Assembly: GCA_033398695.1 (NCBI GenBank)
Contig: CM065814.1
Location: 107,076,501 to 107,140,500, forward strand
Length of the DNA stretch: 64,000 bases
From: Orobanche coerulescens
Lineage: Eukaryota > Streptophyta > Magnoliopsida > Lamiales > Orobanchaceae
Reading direction: 5' to 3'
The position numbers were made by a program, and so were the translations under genes. Of this stretch, positions 1 through 9,999 are shown piece by piece (the stretch's first letter is position 1; each line of letters opens with the position of its first letter). The notes beneath the pieces are model-generated. The model made no database searches and was not told where the DNA came from. It was given only the letters and a program-made list of their open reading frames with translations.

Positions 1-211
1 AGGTGTAGAGTTTGTCAACATACCTCAAGAACACGAACAACACCATCAAACACCGCAAGGATCAAGAGTATCTTCATATCTAAGCCTCAAATCCATGTTT
101 CCAAGCTCATAACTAAGTTAGAAGAGGCTTAACTTCACTCACATAAGCAGCGGGACGAAGAAAGGAAGGAAAACATTGTTTCTTCTCGTGAAGAAATGAA
201 AGACCGAACCT

Positions 212-221
212 CATTTTATAA
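212..221 (-). promoter_or_regulatory. TATA box of P LTR copy a
   Basis: The minus strand reads TTATAAAATG. It lies immediately downstream, in element sense, of the TACGTACGTA array. The same box occurs at 40249-40258 and, slightly changed, at 54282-54291. The position just after the repeat array matches the TATA position in the other LTR families of this window. Confidence 0.6.
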
Positions 222-231
222 TTTGCACCGC

Positions 232-645
232 TCATTACGTACGTTATCAATCACCATTAACGTACGTAATGCTACCTAACGTACGCTACATGTTCTACAT
301 AGCGTACGTAACATCATTCCAGAACTCACTGCCTCGTTTCATTCGATCGATTACGTACGTAATGCATAGGCCATAGCGTACGTAATACATACGTTGACTT
401 GCTACAGTAAATGTCTAGTTAACGTACGTAATACACTACTCATAGCATACGTTAACCTCAGCGTTGACTCGCCCATCTACGTTCTGCGCCGAAAGCTGCC
501 GACCACGGGCCCACTGTCGGCCACAGCCTGATCCTGTCCGATTCTCTTCATAACGTATGTTATGTACTCTACGTAACGTACGTTATGTGTGTGTCTTAAC
601 GTACGTAAGCTCCTATGCTTAGCGTATGTAATGACTTCTGCACTT
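232..645. repeat. Array of TACGTACGTA palindromic boxes in P LTR
   Basis: About a dozen near-palindromic boxes of the form TTACGTACGTAA, TAACGTACGTTA or TAGCGTACGTAA are spread through about 410 bp, 15-50 bp apart. Several are decayed by one or two bases. The core contains ACGT, the core bound by plant bZIP factors (known of that family); binding here is inference. The array recurs at 40262-40648 and 54300-54712. Confidence 0.8.
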
Positions 646-808
646 AGCCAATTCCAACTGTTCCTATCCGTCTCGATATAATGGATACGTTTACACACAC
701 ACCGAATACATATAATCATTTCAATAACATTCTCATACGATACACAATATCCTCAAATGTAATTGTCAACCAAGTACGACAATTATACCAATACAGAAGT
801 CTCAGTCC

Positions 809-1516
809 TGCCTCATAGATCAAAGGGTAAATTTTACCGCACGGCAATTAGGCCTGCACAGTTATATGGCACCGAGTGTTGGGCTGTAAAACAGTATCAC
901 GTTCAAAAGATGAATGTGGCGGAGATGTGTATGCTATGATGGATGTGTGGTCATATAAAAAAAGATCGGCTCAGAAATGAGGTGATTAGAGAGAAAGTAA
1001 GAGTTGCGTCTATAGAAGACAAGATGGTGGAGAATCGATTACGATGGTTTGGTCATATGAGAAGAAGACCTATTGATGCCCCAGTGAGGAGGCTAGAAAG
1101 TTGGGGAACAAGTAATACTGTGAAAGGTAGAGGAAGACCCAAGAAACTTTGGATAAAGATGATTGAAAATGATATGCGGTTTCTTGGAATTGGAGAAAGT
1201 ATGGCGATGGAGAGGCAAATGTGGCGGGAAGGAATACGGATGGTGGATGGAATCTGATTCTTTTTTTATTTATATTTTGTTTCTATTTTCTTTTATTTCA
1301 TGTTATCTTTTAATTTATTTTTCAGGATTTCATTTTTTTTCTTTTTTAACATTCATTCTCTTTTTTTATTTGCTTTTTTCTCTACTTTTTTCCCTCTTTT
1401 TTCCTTTTATGTTATTTTTGTAACGATCACTGACGATTTCAAAGTTTGATTCATGTTAGCCGACCCAAAATCATTTTGGGACTAAGGCTTAGATGTTGTT
1501 GTTGTTGTTGTTGTTG
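809..1516 (+). mobile_element. 5'-truncated RTE-type LINE, copy 1
   Basis: Non-LTR retrotransposon fragment holding only the C-terminal end of the reverse transcriptase ORF, a T-rich 3' UTR and a terminal (TTG)n run. The last conserved segment before the tail (ATTTTGGGACTAAGGCTTAG) plus TTG repeats is typical of plant RTE-clade LINEs. It sits at the same junction as the copy at 40830-41533, so both descend from one insertion that was later duplicated with its host element P. Confidence 0.8.
814..1257 (+). pseudogene. LINE reverse transcriptase, C-terminal fragment
   Basis: The translation contains the end of an RTE-type reverse transcriptase: a YGTECWAVK block, then WMCGHIKKDRLRNEVIRE, LRWFGHMRRRPIDAPVRR and GRGRPKK, ending at a TGA at 1255-1257. 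These conserved blocks lie C-terminal to the polymerase core in plant RTE elements. A TGA at 937-939 breaks the frame where copy 2 has CGA (Arg), a C-to-T change. The catalytic palm domain and the endonuclease are absent because the copy is 5' truncated. It cannot be functional. Confidence 0.8.
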
Positions 1517-2152
1517 CCTCTCTTTATTTTTTTCTTCTCTCTTTCTTTCCTCTCTCTCTCTCTCTATCTCTCTCTAATATGCAGAGCTTTTTTTTAAAGT
1601 GGAGGATAGTGTAATACCCGGATACTTATTGTGTATGAAACATATGGTACATGATTATGTCATATAATATTTTTTCTCTTGTCCGTAATTCAGTATTCAT
1701 TATCATGTCGTGTAGAGTTTGTTAGTTCATGGATGTGCCTGCATTACGTCAAGTACTCGATGACAATGCTTTTCGAATACACACGATTAAGTAAAATGGA
1801 ATTATGCAAATGATTGACACCCATACTCCTGTATAGCAGTTCGGCTTGTCACCAAATCTACTGACATTCCATTGGAAAACCATATGATAGAGTCCCAAAA
1901 TCTCAATATATAGACTCCGATAAAAAATCCTTTTCCACATATGACTCGCAAGGTCGACCAATAACCCATCCTAGATCACCTCAACTATACTATGACAAAA
2001 CATTGAATAATCGACAAATCAAACACAATGAAAGTTACCCGAGAAGTTTCATTTGGACAGATAAACCAAAACCCCGAAAGGTAGTGATAAAATAGACAAA
2101 CGCTTGGCAAAGTGTTTTACAAATCTCGGTAGTTCTTTTGAAAACAGAAAAG
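1517..2152. other. Unresolved repeat segment between LINE and P internal region
   Basis: It begins with a pyrimidine-rich, CT-repeat stretch (about 1517-1577). A plus-strand PPT-like run (AAAGTGGAGGATAG) then leads into TGTAATACCC at 1610, which looks like the start of an LTR in plus orientation. The rest has no recognised coding content. The whole block is repeated at 41534-42179. It may be the 3' edge of another element inserted in plus orientation and then cut down, but no partner end is visible. Confidence 0.45.
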
Positions 2153-2157
2153 CCTTT
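2153..2157. repeat. Target-site duplication of element A (CCTTT)
   Basis: CCTTT precedes the left end of A and recurs at 19410-19414 just after its right end. The uninterrupted sister sequence at 42180 shows a single copy, which confirms both element ends. Confidence 0.85.
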
Positions 2158-3302
2158 TGTTGTTGCCCAAAATATTTATCCGAAGATTAAATACTGCTGG
2201 AATGAACGGACAACAAACAAAGTTGCGGGAGCACTTTCGAGAGAATATGAATAAACACAAGATTTGCTGGGTTTGTTAGGCCCGGGCTTGAATACTCTCG
2301 CGAGATGTTATTAATACAAATATTCGTGGATACAAGTATTAATGTGAGAATCTAAATACAATGAGTGTAAAAAGACTCTGTTAATCCAGCTCTTGAGCGA
2401 AGCTCGGTGTTCTTCGTCCCTGCCGATCGTCTGCTGAACGAGAGAGGCCGAGAGAAGAAAGAACCAAAAGATAGCTGTTGCCAAGAGTAGGAGAAAGCCA
2501 AGTGCTGTGTATTGCTTCTGTATTGTGTGTTGAAATCGCGATAATGCCAGGGAGTGCTGAAGAATTTCGGTCCTTGGACAAGTGCAGGCTGCCTTCTATT
2601 TATAGGGGCAGCGGAGCCTTGTCTTCTGGCGGGCGATTGCCTTCCGGCCAATATAATAATGGGGAGATCGTCTGCCGGCCAATATAATAATGGGGCGATC
2701 GTCTGCCGGCCAATATAATAATGGGGCGATCGTCCTTAAGTCACACGGGCTGTCGGCCTAAAGTCCAAGGCAGCGGCTGGCAGCCAACTGTGCGGTCCAA
2801 TGAGGAGCCAGCACGCGTCCGGAGTCACTGTCACATGCGGCCCTACTGACACCTTTCGGCGGGCCTGTCGGCTGGTGGAAAGATTCTGCCAGGCTGTGGT
2901 CAATGATCCGTGATATGCGGATCTTGTCTCGGCGCTGCACGTGGGTTCTGTCATGAGGCTTCGGCCTTTGCCGACTGGATGACCATCGGCTTTGAGCGGC
3001 ATGAGGCGGTCGGCATTAGTCGGTTACCAAGGGTCGGTCGGCAAGTGCCGGGAGATGATCGTCTGCTAGTCGGTCGCCAGGACACGATCGCCAAGTACCG
3101 AGGGACGATCGTCTTAGATGTCGATCGCTCGGCGCCGGGACTTGTCCTGGGTCCTTCGGTCGGCAGATCTATCTTGGCTGCCGGGCTAAGGCTAAGCCGC
3201 CTGGTCGCTGGTCGGCAGTTCTGCCTCGGCTGCTCGGCAATGGCTAGGTCGCCCGATCTCCGAGGCGATTGCCGGTCGGAGAGTATAATTCTCGACACAA
3301 CA
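2158..3302 (-). mobile_element. Element A 3' LTR
   Basis: Complete 1,145-bp LTR matching 5562-5683 plus 18365-19409. It contains a 31-bp tandem repeat (2644-2734) and a TATA box on the minus strand (CTATAAATAG, 2596-2605). The sequence is rich in GCGATCG and GTCGGC motifs. The 5' LTR copy carries an extra ~22 bp near 19106-19130, so the pair has diverged by indel as well as by substitution. Confidence 0.85.
2644..2734. repeat. 31-bp tandem repeat upstream of A's TATA box
   Basis: Three near-identical units, each with CCGGCCAATATAATAATGGG followed by GCGATCGTCTG. The array lies just upstream of the TATA box in element sense. The counterpart in the 5' LTR is at 18727-18817. It holds the same position that palindrome arrays hold in the other families. 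Confidence 0.85.
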
Positions 3303-3314
3303 ATTGCCCCCCAG
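3303..3314 (-). promoter_or_regulatory. Polypurine tract of element A
   Basis: The minus strand reads CTGGGGGGCAAT directly before the 3' LTR start TGTTGTGTCGAG. A G-rich purine run at this place is the expected plus-strand DNA primer site and fixes the element's orientation. Confidence 0.7.
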
Positions 3315-4254
3315 CTTGCTCCGATGTTGAAGACATGGGGCGAGGTGGTTCTTGCTGGCGATCGTGTAAGATGAGGACGGGCAACCCATTGAGCTGACTT
3401 TGGATTCGGACTTGGGCTATCTGGTCGATTGGCTAGCTATCTTTCGGTCTTGTACCTGGAAAAAACAACATTGGCCGATCCCCCTTAGAAACTTGATGGT
3501 TTCGTCGTTTGAGGAATCATGCACAGTCGCGGAGTTCGATGGACCGACTCCATGACCGTGTCTTGTGCGCGAACGACATAGACTGTCTCGTGACTCATTT
3601 TATTGTGAGGGTCCTCTGTTAGGCTGCGCCTCGCCTCGTATTTAAACGAAGGGCGTGCGGTCTTGGTCTAGAGGAGTCCTTGCGCGGGGCGTCGTCGGAT
3701 TAATCAACTCCACTTTCGCGGCTTATTAGCTCTGCTTCCACCTCGGCCCGCCATGAAGATGGCGAACCTCGATGGTGTACGTTGAGACGGGGGTAGTGGC
3801 ACGTGTCGCATTGTCCGGGTCCATCATGTTAGATGGTGAACTTTTGAGGGTGGGCGATCGTGTCCACTGATTAATTTTGGAGGGCCCTCAGACTACGCCG
3901 GCCTCGTATTTAAACGAAGGGCGGGCGATCTCGGCCCAAAGGGACCTTGCATGGCCGAAGCAGCCAGTTCTATCGACTACCAGGACCATGGCTATAAGTT
4001 GTGCGGTGGAGGCGATCTCATGCCTTAGTCCGTCATGTTAGATGCTGGACTGTCGATGGCGATCGTGTCCTCCGGGATGTAGCTTGATGATCGGCGATCG
4101 GGCTGGAAGACTGGTGATCGTCGCTCGGCTGCCGATCGCATTATTCATAAGTTGATACTGACGATCGGGCGGGAGATCGTCGTCCGGGCGCCGATCGCGC
4201 TGTTCACAGGTTGAGAAGAATCCTTTGCCTGGCCAAGAAGTCTGCGGCCTTAGC
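3315..4254 (-). other. Element A interior without genes
   Basis: Non-coding stretch between the end of the gag remnant and the PPT. A partial repeat is visible: GTATTTAAACGAAGGGCG occurs near 3639 and again near 3906. No zinc knuckle, protease or polymerase motif is seen in any frame. Confidence 0.6.
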
Positions 4255-5496
4255 TCAGAAGATCGCGTATGTCGCGGGTTGGTCCTTCGTAAGATGCCTG
4301 AACATAGGCGAAAGACCATGGAATCCTCCTAGGACCACGTAGAGGGCGATCTTATCGCTTACGGGCTCGCCGTTGAGGATGATATCGTCTACCCGGTCAA
4401 TGTAGTCCGAGTCGGACTCTTTTTCCCCTTGCTTAATTCGCAGCATGCGATGGGGACCTTCTGGCCGAGCGACCCTGGTGGCGAAGTACTTTGTGAAGAT
4501 GTTCGCCAGTTGGTTAAAGGAGCCAATAGACCGAGGTGGCAATGAGGTGTACCACCTGTAGGCGAGGTCGTCCAGCGTCATAGGGAACATTTGGCACCTG
4601 GTCGCGTCTGATGCCCCACACCCGGTCATGTAGATGTTGAACTTGCTCAGGTGTATTTCGGGGTCCGATCTCCCCTCGTACAAAGGTGTTTGCGGAGGAG
4701 CGATCTTGTGCTGCACGGGGGCGAGCTCGATGTGGACCTCGAGCGGCTCGCTCGGCTCGGCAATCGTCTTCTTGGCGCCTGCCCCGGATTCCAGGAGCGC
4801 CTTCATGTCGTCGAGCTGACGTTGCATCGCGTCCATCGCCGTGGCTCGGTCGCTTGCGGATCGGCTTTGGGAGCGGGAGCCGAGGCGATCGTGTACCGAT
4901 CTCCGGACTCCGCTGCTGCCGACCTCGGCTATTTGGCAAGGGGGAGCCAGACGGCTGGGCTGCCTTCTGGGAGTCGGGTAGGCCGAGCTCGTGGTGACGG
5001 ACTCGAGCTCCATCGTCTCGTGGCTGGGGCCGGACTGCCCCGGTCGCTAGGTCGGGTCGCTTCCGAGGCGATCGAAAACAGAGGTGCCCCAGCTGGCGAG
5101 CGCCTCTTCTTGCGGATGGGAGCCTCCTGGCGATCGCTCGGTCAGCACTGCCTTGAACTTCCGCTTGGTCTTCCGGCAGATGGCCGAGGGGGTGATAGCG
5201 GGAGGCACGCCGAGAGCACTCCGTCACTCCTGTAAGACGGCCATGGCCTCGTCGATCTGTTCCTTGGTTCGGAACTGATCGAGCGAGAGGCTTGGGCCGC
5301 CGTCCAGGGACGGGATCGAGCGTCTCGGACCGCGGCGGCTACCCTCCGCCATCGGCTGCGGTTCGGACTGAGATGGAAAAAGGCGTCTGGCGGGCTGGCC
5401 GGCGGCTTTCTTCGATGCGGAGACGGAAGACATGATTTCTGACAGATTTCTTTGAAGTGCAGTGAGTGTCACTTCAAGTATATGCCCCGAGAACAT
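4255..5496 (-). pseudogene. gag: Element A gag, broken
   Basis: One minus-strand frame from an ATG at 5496 to a stop at 4255, interrupted by TGA at 5224-5226 and TAG at 5047-5049. The N-terminal part is low-complexity and basic. The later part carries the retrotransposon gag core (Pfam Retrotrans_gag type): LDDLAYRWYTSLPPRSIGSF and then a block beginning ANIFTKYFATR, about residues 280-310 counted from 5496. This W-Y-LPP-I-F pattern is found in the non-chromovirus Tat/Athila-like gag group (known of the family). It lacks a zinc knuckle, so the C-terminus appears lost at the stop. Gag would form the particle shell in an intact relative. Confidence 0.75.
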
Positions 5497-5546
5497 TGAG
5501 TGTTCTTCGAGACGGTAGGAATAAAAATTTGAGGGTTAGATGCCCT

Positions 5547-5560
5547 CCTTCTAGTGCCAA
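5547..5560 (-). promoter_or_regulatory. Putative primer-binding site of element A
   Basis: The minus strand just after the 5' LTR reads TTGGCACTAGAAGG. Its position fits a PBS, but it is not the initiator tRNA-Met type used by the other families here. I cannot assign the tRNA. Confidence 0.45.
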
Positions 5561-5561
5561 T

Positions 5562-5683
5562 TGTTGTTGCCCAAAATATTTATCCGAAGATTAAATACTG
5601 CTGGAATGAACGGACAACAAACAAAGTTGCGGGAGCACTTCCGAGAGAATATGAATAAACACAAGATTTGTCGGTTTTGTTAG
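5562..5683 (-). mobile_element. Element A 5' LTR, left piece
   Basis: First 122 bp (plus-strand order) of the 5' LTR, cut by element B. It is nearly identical to 2158-2279. The LTR resumes at 18365 after B. Confidence 0.85.
5679..5683. repeat. Target-site duplication of element B (GTTAG)
   Basis: GTTAG stands before B and again at 18360-18364. The other LTR of A has a single copy at the same place (about 2275-2279), confirming the insertion. Confidence 0.9.
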
Positions 5684-6038
5684 TGTAACACCCCCAATCC
5701 GCTCAGGGATATTACACGCCGTAAATCCTTTCCTCAAGGATCTACCAGGCTGGTAACAACATATAACAACTCAACCATGCCTTTAAGGCTAAATGACTCA
5801 GTAGACCGATTTGATCTTTCAACAAATACACACAACTCAAATACAACTCATGCCCACGCAGGGGTCAAAATACAACCACACCGTCTGCCAGGAACAATAT
5901 AGCAGCGGAAAATAAAGTACCACTGAACCAATACACGATGTACGGTTCCTCATGTGATTAGTATCGATCATCTTTCATCATCCTTCGTGCCGACCCTGTG
6001 TTATGCTCCAAAACCTGAATGCAAAAACAGACATCCAC

Positions 6039-6081
6039 CCCCCGAATACTCGGGGGTTAGCAAAACTCCACTGTTTTGCTA
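6039..6081. other. Two adjacent perfect hairpins in B LTR
   Basis: CCCCCGA(AATAC-type loop)TCGGGGG at 6039-6056 is followed by TAGCAAAAC, a 6-nt loop and GTTTTGCTA at 6058-6081. Both stems are perfect. Identical copies lie at 15592-15634, and family variants in D (38364-38406), G (51739-51781) and, with changed sequence, E (24372-24423). In element sense they sit late in the LTR, in the likely transcribed leader. Confidence 0.75.
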
Positions 6082-6690
6082 GTGCAAGAACAAAGTGCAA
6101 ATACGAGCCATACAATTCACATTCCACGAATAACAATAACCAGGAATCCTCAAAGATCCAAACGAAACGAGAAGTACTTCCCGAGGCAAGAGTTTGAGAA
6201 AAACCTTTCAAAATCGAAATATCATAAATCAATGGAAATAATTTATAAAACGGTTTAGAATGCCATCGAGAGTTTTAATAGAAAATAATTTAGGATCATC
6301 AAATCCTACTTTTCAAAATCCAAAAGGCAAAAAGAGGGTCACCGCGCCAAAGGTTTACTTTCCATAAAATAACCTTTACCAAACCGTTGGGATTTTAGCC
6401 CCAAATCCGTCAAATGACCTTTACAAAAACGTTGGGATTTTAGCCCCAAATATCATCAACTCACAGTACATGAGAACGACCACAAGGTTCGTCTCCCAAC
6501 ATCAAAATCCACAAATAAAGGATTTAAAACAAACAACAAAATACTCTAGTGCCATCCTAGACAAGTAAGCCAAACGAACAACTTACCTCTTACACACTTA
6601 GTCAATGCATGCAAATGAAAACCGTTCAAAATACTCGTTTCCGGAAACGCCAATAATCCAAATCACAGTTGCAAAATGCACCACAATTAA

Positions 6691-6825
6691 CCGTCGATCC
6701 ACGTCTCTGTGGACCCCTACCGAGACCCCGTCGGATCTAACTCGTAGTGGTTAAAAGCAAGATCGTCGATCCACGTCTCTGTGGACCCCTACCGAGACCC
6801 CGTCGGATCTAACCCGTAGTGAGCA
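6691..6825. repeat. Two-copy ~72-bp repeat with CCCGTCGGA core
   Basis: Two copies of a block containing GATCCACGTCTCTGTGGACC and ACCGAGACCCCGTCGGATC. Each also holds a small inverted repeat (TCCACGTCTCTGTGGA). The counterpart in the other LTR is at 16244-16373. Related arrays occur in D, E, G and P. Confidence 0.8.
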
Positions 6826-8748
6826 TACATACACACACGTTACTCATGCAATACTAATATGCTAAGAATGTAAGTTCATTAAGAATACTCACTAGAGATG
6901 GCCACTTACTCGACGCCGTTATCAAACTCTTCAAAAACACCATAACAAGATTAAATACGGAATACACAATCCCATAACTTTAAACACAGGAGTATCATCA
7001 TCAAAGACTTCAACGTTCGAAATAATCAAATCATAATCAATTCCCAAAACACATCGTTCACAAAACACACGCGTTTTGAAAGAGAGCCTTTAACGAGGCC
7101 AAACCGAAATCTTTTGAAACTTCATTGCAAACAACCAAACAAACACACCAAGACGATCACCGATCATCATATCCATAAAATAAGAAAAGTATGGGCAAGG
7201 TACTTGCCTCGAATAAGAACAACGCGAAGAATCGACCGAAGTAGGTTGACACGAACCGACTACGAACCCGCCGACTCCACCGATCGCCAACTCGCGTTCA
7301 TAAACTACGAAGTACAAATATAACAACGAAAATGAATTCCAAAGTACGACCCAAAGCCGCTGAATTCAAGGAACGAATGACGAAAATTCAAGGATCTTTC
7401 CCAAAACGGCCAAGAACACGATTCGTCCCGTCAAAACCCGAAAACGGAATTCCAAGTTGAAATATGGATATACAATCCATAGAATATGTTTAACAACATC
7501 ATTTAACCATAATCGATCCATCGAAAACGGATGAAAAAATGAGATCGGGGACAAATCCCCCAAAAAGTCAATTCGAAGGAAATCAAGAAATATACTTCGA
7601 TTCGACGAAGAACAATGGATTAAATGATGTTAAACACAAGAATACTACCAAGATTAATCATACCCATCATGAATTAATCAACAACACGGAACGAATCGGA
7701 CAAAAATGCAAAAACCCCCAAATTCACGAAATTAGGGTTCTAAGGAAGATTACCTTGATTCGCTGGATCAAAGGATGATAACGGATGATTGATTGATGTT
7801 ATGAACTCAAGAACTTCATGGATTTGTTGTTAAACAACATGGCTTCATCACCCATGAATCGCCAGCCGCGGACGGAGAAGGAAGGAAATGAAAAACGAGA
7901 TGAAATGTGGCGCTCTGTCACATTTATCTTGGCCGGACTAGCGCGCTAGCTCAGCCGAGCTAGCGTCTTCTCGGCCCGAGCCGCGATCGATGGCCTCACC
8001 GCCCTGCCCGGCTTCGGCCAGTAGCGTCGCGACCTTCCGGCCGTGGCGTGCGCTACTGCCGGCGTAGCGTATGCGGCGTCCGACGATAGCGTCTTTATCA
8101 CGGCCGGCGATCGACAACGAGACATGTGTGCGCAGACGGTCGCCACAGTGCGAGGACCGGCGCAGCAGCGCCAAGGATGGCATCGGGTGCAAGTGAAGAG
8201 TCGGCCTTGGGACGGCGTGACCGGACGAAGAGTCATGCGTGAAGCTGTGGGAGGAGCACGGGCCTTGTGGGAAGCGGATCGCCCAAGGGGCATTCCGGAC
8301 CGACATGTTGGGGCTTCCATCGCGTGAGGCCTTGAGCAAGGCCGGACGAGCAGCAGTCGTGTGGGACAAGGCACGACGGGACAAGGCCGAGTCTGGGAAC
8401 AGGACTCGAGCTGGGCGGCCTGACGCGGGCGTGGGATGCCGGGCGCGGCCGGCGTGCGCGGGCGCGCGCGCACGAGGTGCGAGAGAGAGACCCCCCCTAT
8501 AATAGGCTTAGACGGAAAAAGCCTTGTGGGGGCAGTAGACATTGAAAAGCTGAGGAGCCACTCAGCAGGAAAGACTCGACCGGAAGCAACTAGAAGCGGA
8601 CCGGCTTGGTCCAGGAGGTTTGGGAAGAGTCTGGAACATTGTAGAGACGGGCCCAGATGGTCGGGCCGAGACGGGCCGGTGCGGGCCGGGACGGGCCGAT
8701 GCGGGCCGGGACGGACAGAGACGGGCCGGGGCGCCCGGATGATGGGAG

Positions 8749-8985
8749 AACCTTCTAGGACCCTCCTAGAAGGATGTACTACTTGAAGATTGTAGAGAAT
8801 TCTAGATTTGTACTTAGTATTGTACTTGTAGAATACTCTAGAATGTTTGTAAGCCTTGTATGTGTAGATAAGTGTGGATAATTCTAGAGGTAGGTTCTAG
8901 AATATGATAGAAGTATGTGGATGTTGTAGATAGGTCTAGAACCCTCCAAATGAGGAGGTGGAATGGAAGATTCTAGGTTCTAAGA
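8749..8985. promoter_or_regulatory. Cluster of TTCTAGAA boxes, heat-shock-element-like
   Basis: An exact TTCTAGAA lies at 8895-8902, with one-mismatch relatives near 8752, 8800, 8829, 8882, 8931 and 8970. TTCnnGAA is the paired unit of the heat shock element bound by HSF trimers (established). The cluster lies directly upstream of the TATA box at 8990, and the same layout is repeated in the 3' LTR (exact box 11890-11897). Heat-responsive transcription is an inference. Confidence 0.5.
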
Positions 8986-8989
8986 GTAG

Positions 8990-8999
8990 TATAAATAGG
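8990..8999 (+). promoter_or_regulatory. TATA box of element C
   Basis: TATAAATAGG, a strong plant TATA match, with transcription expected about 30 bp downstream. The same box occurs at 11985-11994 in the 3' LTR. Confidence 0.75.
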
Positions 9000-9234
9000 C
9001 AAGGGGGAGGCTCATTTGCACCCAACCCTCAAAGACTCAACATTCTTGTGTACTTGTATTGTGAAGTGTTTGTGAAATAGTGAAGTTTTCTCTCAACTCC
9101 CAAGTGTTTAAACCCCTTCTTACATACTTAGCAACCGAGTGAGTTAGGCTTACTAGCTAGATCGAGGCAATTCTAGTCTAGTGCCGCACGGGTCCGAAGA
9201 GCTTCCGAGTGCTCAAACCCAACCCCGTGACAAG

Positions 9235-9247
9235 TGGTATCGGAGCC
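9235..9247 (+). promoter_or_regulatory. tRNA-iMet-type primer-binding site of C
   Basis: TGGTATCGGAGCC lies 2 nt after the 5' LTR. It matches the initiator-Met type PBS TGGTATCAGAGCC except for one base. Confidence 0.8.
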
Positions 9248-9312
9248 ACGCTAGTGGTTCAAGGAGTTTTCGCATTGAGACGTTGCTGAGAGGTTTTGTG
9301 CAAGGAGGACCG

Positions 9313-9999
9313 ATGGAGACTACGTCCAGCGTCACCAAAGTTCAACCCGGCCAGGAGAAGGACAAGTCCAGGAAAGGGTCTAGGGACAAGTCCGTGGAAA
9401 GAGGTGTTGCCATGGAAGCACGAGTGGCTCGGCTGGAGGAAACCATGGGCAGACACGAGGATGCTCTCGAGGCATGGAGCAGAGTGGCCGACCAGGTGAC
9501 GGAGATGAGCGAGTCGTTGGAGGAGCTTGAGAATCGGGTGACGGGCACCCTTAACGCGTTGCGACGCGACTTGTGTGAGGAGATCCTTGAAGCTGTCAGG
9601 AAAGAGGTTCGGTCGACGATCGCAGCCTTTCGAGAGGAGATCGTAGGGAGGATCGAGACCATCGAAGGAAGGACAGCACTGTACGAGCGGGCGATGGCCT
9701 GGCGAGGACCGGCGGGTGCGGCACCCCATCGAATCGACATCCCCCGGCCGTGTTCGTTCCAAGGATCGCGGAATGGTAGGGAAGTGGATGACTTCCTGTG
9801 GAACATGGAGCGTTACTTTGGTGCATCGGGGATAGTAGATGATGCGACCAAGTTGCAGACGGCTCCATTCTTCTTAGCAGATGTGGCGCTGCTATGGTGG
9901 AGAAGGCGCGAAATAGAGATCGCGCGTGGAACATGTCGGATGGAGACATGGGAGGATTTCAAGGCCGAGTTCAAGCGGCGCTTTACCGGAGAATGTTGA
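9313..9999 (+). pseudogene. gag: Element C gag, N-terminal and core part
   Basis: ATG at 9313, the first after the PBS. It encodes a lysine/arginine-rich start, a heptad-like coiled-coil stretch about residues 35-125 (repeated L/E/R/V pattern), and the Retrotrans_gag core: PCSFQGSRNGREVDDFLWNM, then LWWRRR and WEDFKAEFKRRF. Stop at 9997-9999 cuts the frame inside the core. Homologous sense continues in other frames to about 10317, so frameshifts are the cause. The coiled coil plus gag core is typical of the chromovirus-related gag group. Product role: particle shell (known of the family). Confidence 0.8.

Larger units (their letters stand above)
1..808 (-). mobile_element. Family P LTR, copy a (partial)
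   Basis: This is the U3-side part of a long LTR of family P, read on the minus strand. It matches 40039-40829 and 45421-45471 plus 54122-54890 almost base for base, with scattered substitutions. The rest of the LTR lies left of the window. It holds a TATA box and an array of TACGTACGTA boxes. The match to copy c stops at about 808, where a LINE has joined, so the last ~90 bp of the LTR (the sense-strand TG end) are missing here. No coding capacity is seen. Confidence 0.8.
5684..8095 (-). mobile_element. Element B 3' LTR, left piece
   Basis: Matches 15236-17640 with a low level of substitutions. It carries the paired hairpins (6039-6081), the GGTCCGACGGG-type repeat (6691-6825) and the start of the TAGCGTGCGCTA box array (from about 7938). 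Element C interrupts it inside that array. Apparent reading frames here are chance products repeated in both LTRs. Confidence 0.85.
8096..9232 (+). mobile_element. Element C 5' LTR
   Basis: The 1,137-bp LTR pairs with 11105-12227. It contains a GC-rich, roughly 20-bp repeated GGGCCG/GCGGGCC stretch (8665-8735), a cluster of TTCTAGAA-like boxes and a TATA box. The two LTRs are nearly identical over the last ~470 bp but differ more, with indels, in the GC-rich first half. Confidence 0.85.

Noticed and set aside
477..719. 80-codon frame within the TACGTACGTA array
   Set aside because: Equivalent positions at 40500-40740 and 54540-54760 are not open in the same way; no start context or domain.
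1517..1577. CT-rich microsatellite as a possible promoter element
   Set aside because: It is a simple pyrimidine run after the LINE tail, of variable length between copies (compare 41534-41600); no promoter context.
2352..3389. Several overlapping frames of 60-154 codons
   Set aside because: They lie in A's LTR, on both strands, with repeats in the second LTR; composition-driven, no domain.
4514..5235. Alternative long frames over A's gag (minus +1 frame and plus strand)
   Set aside because: They overlap the gag-core frame 4255-5496, which alone has a recognised domain; GC bias keeps them open.
8091..8095. Target duplication for C
   Set aside because: GTCTT on the left does not match GTGCG on the right (12228-12232); cannot be claimed.
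7938..8786. Long GC-rich open frames of up to ~200 codons on both strands
   Set aside because: They overlap the junction of B and C LTRs, have no recognisable domain, and stay open because of high GC. The counterpart in C's 3' LTR is open in other frames.
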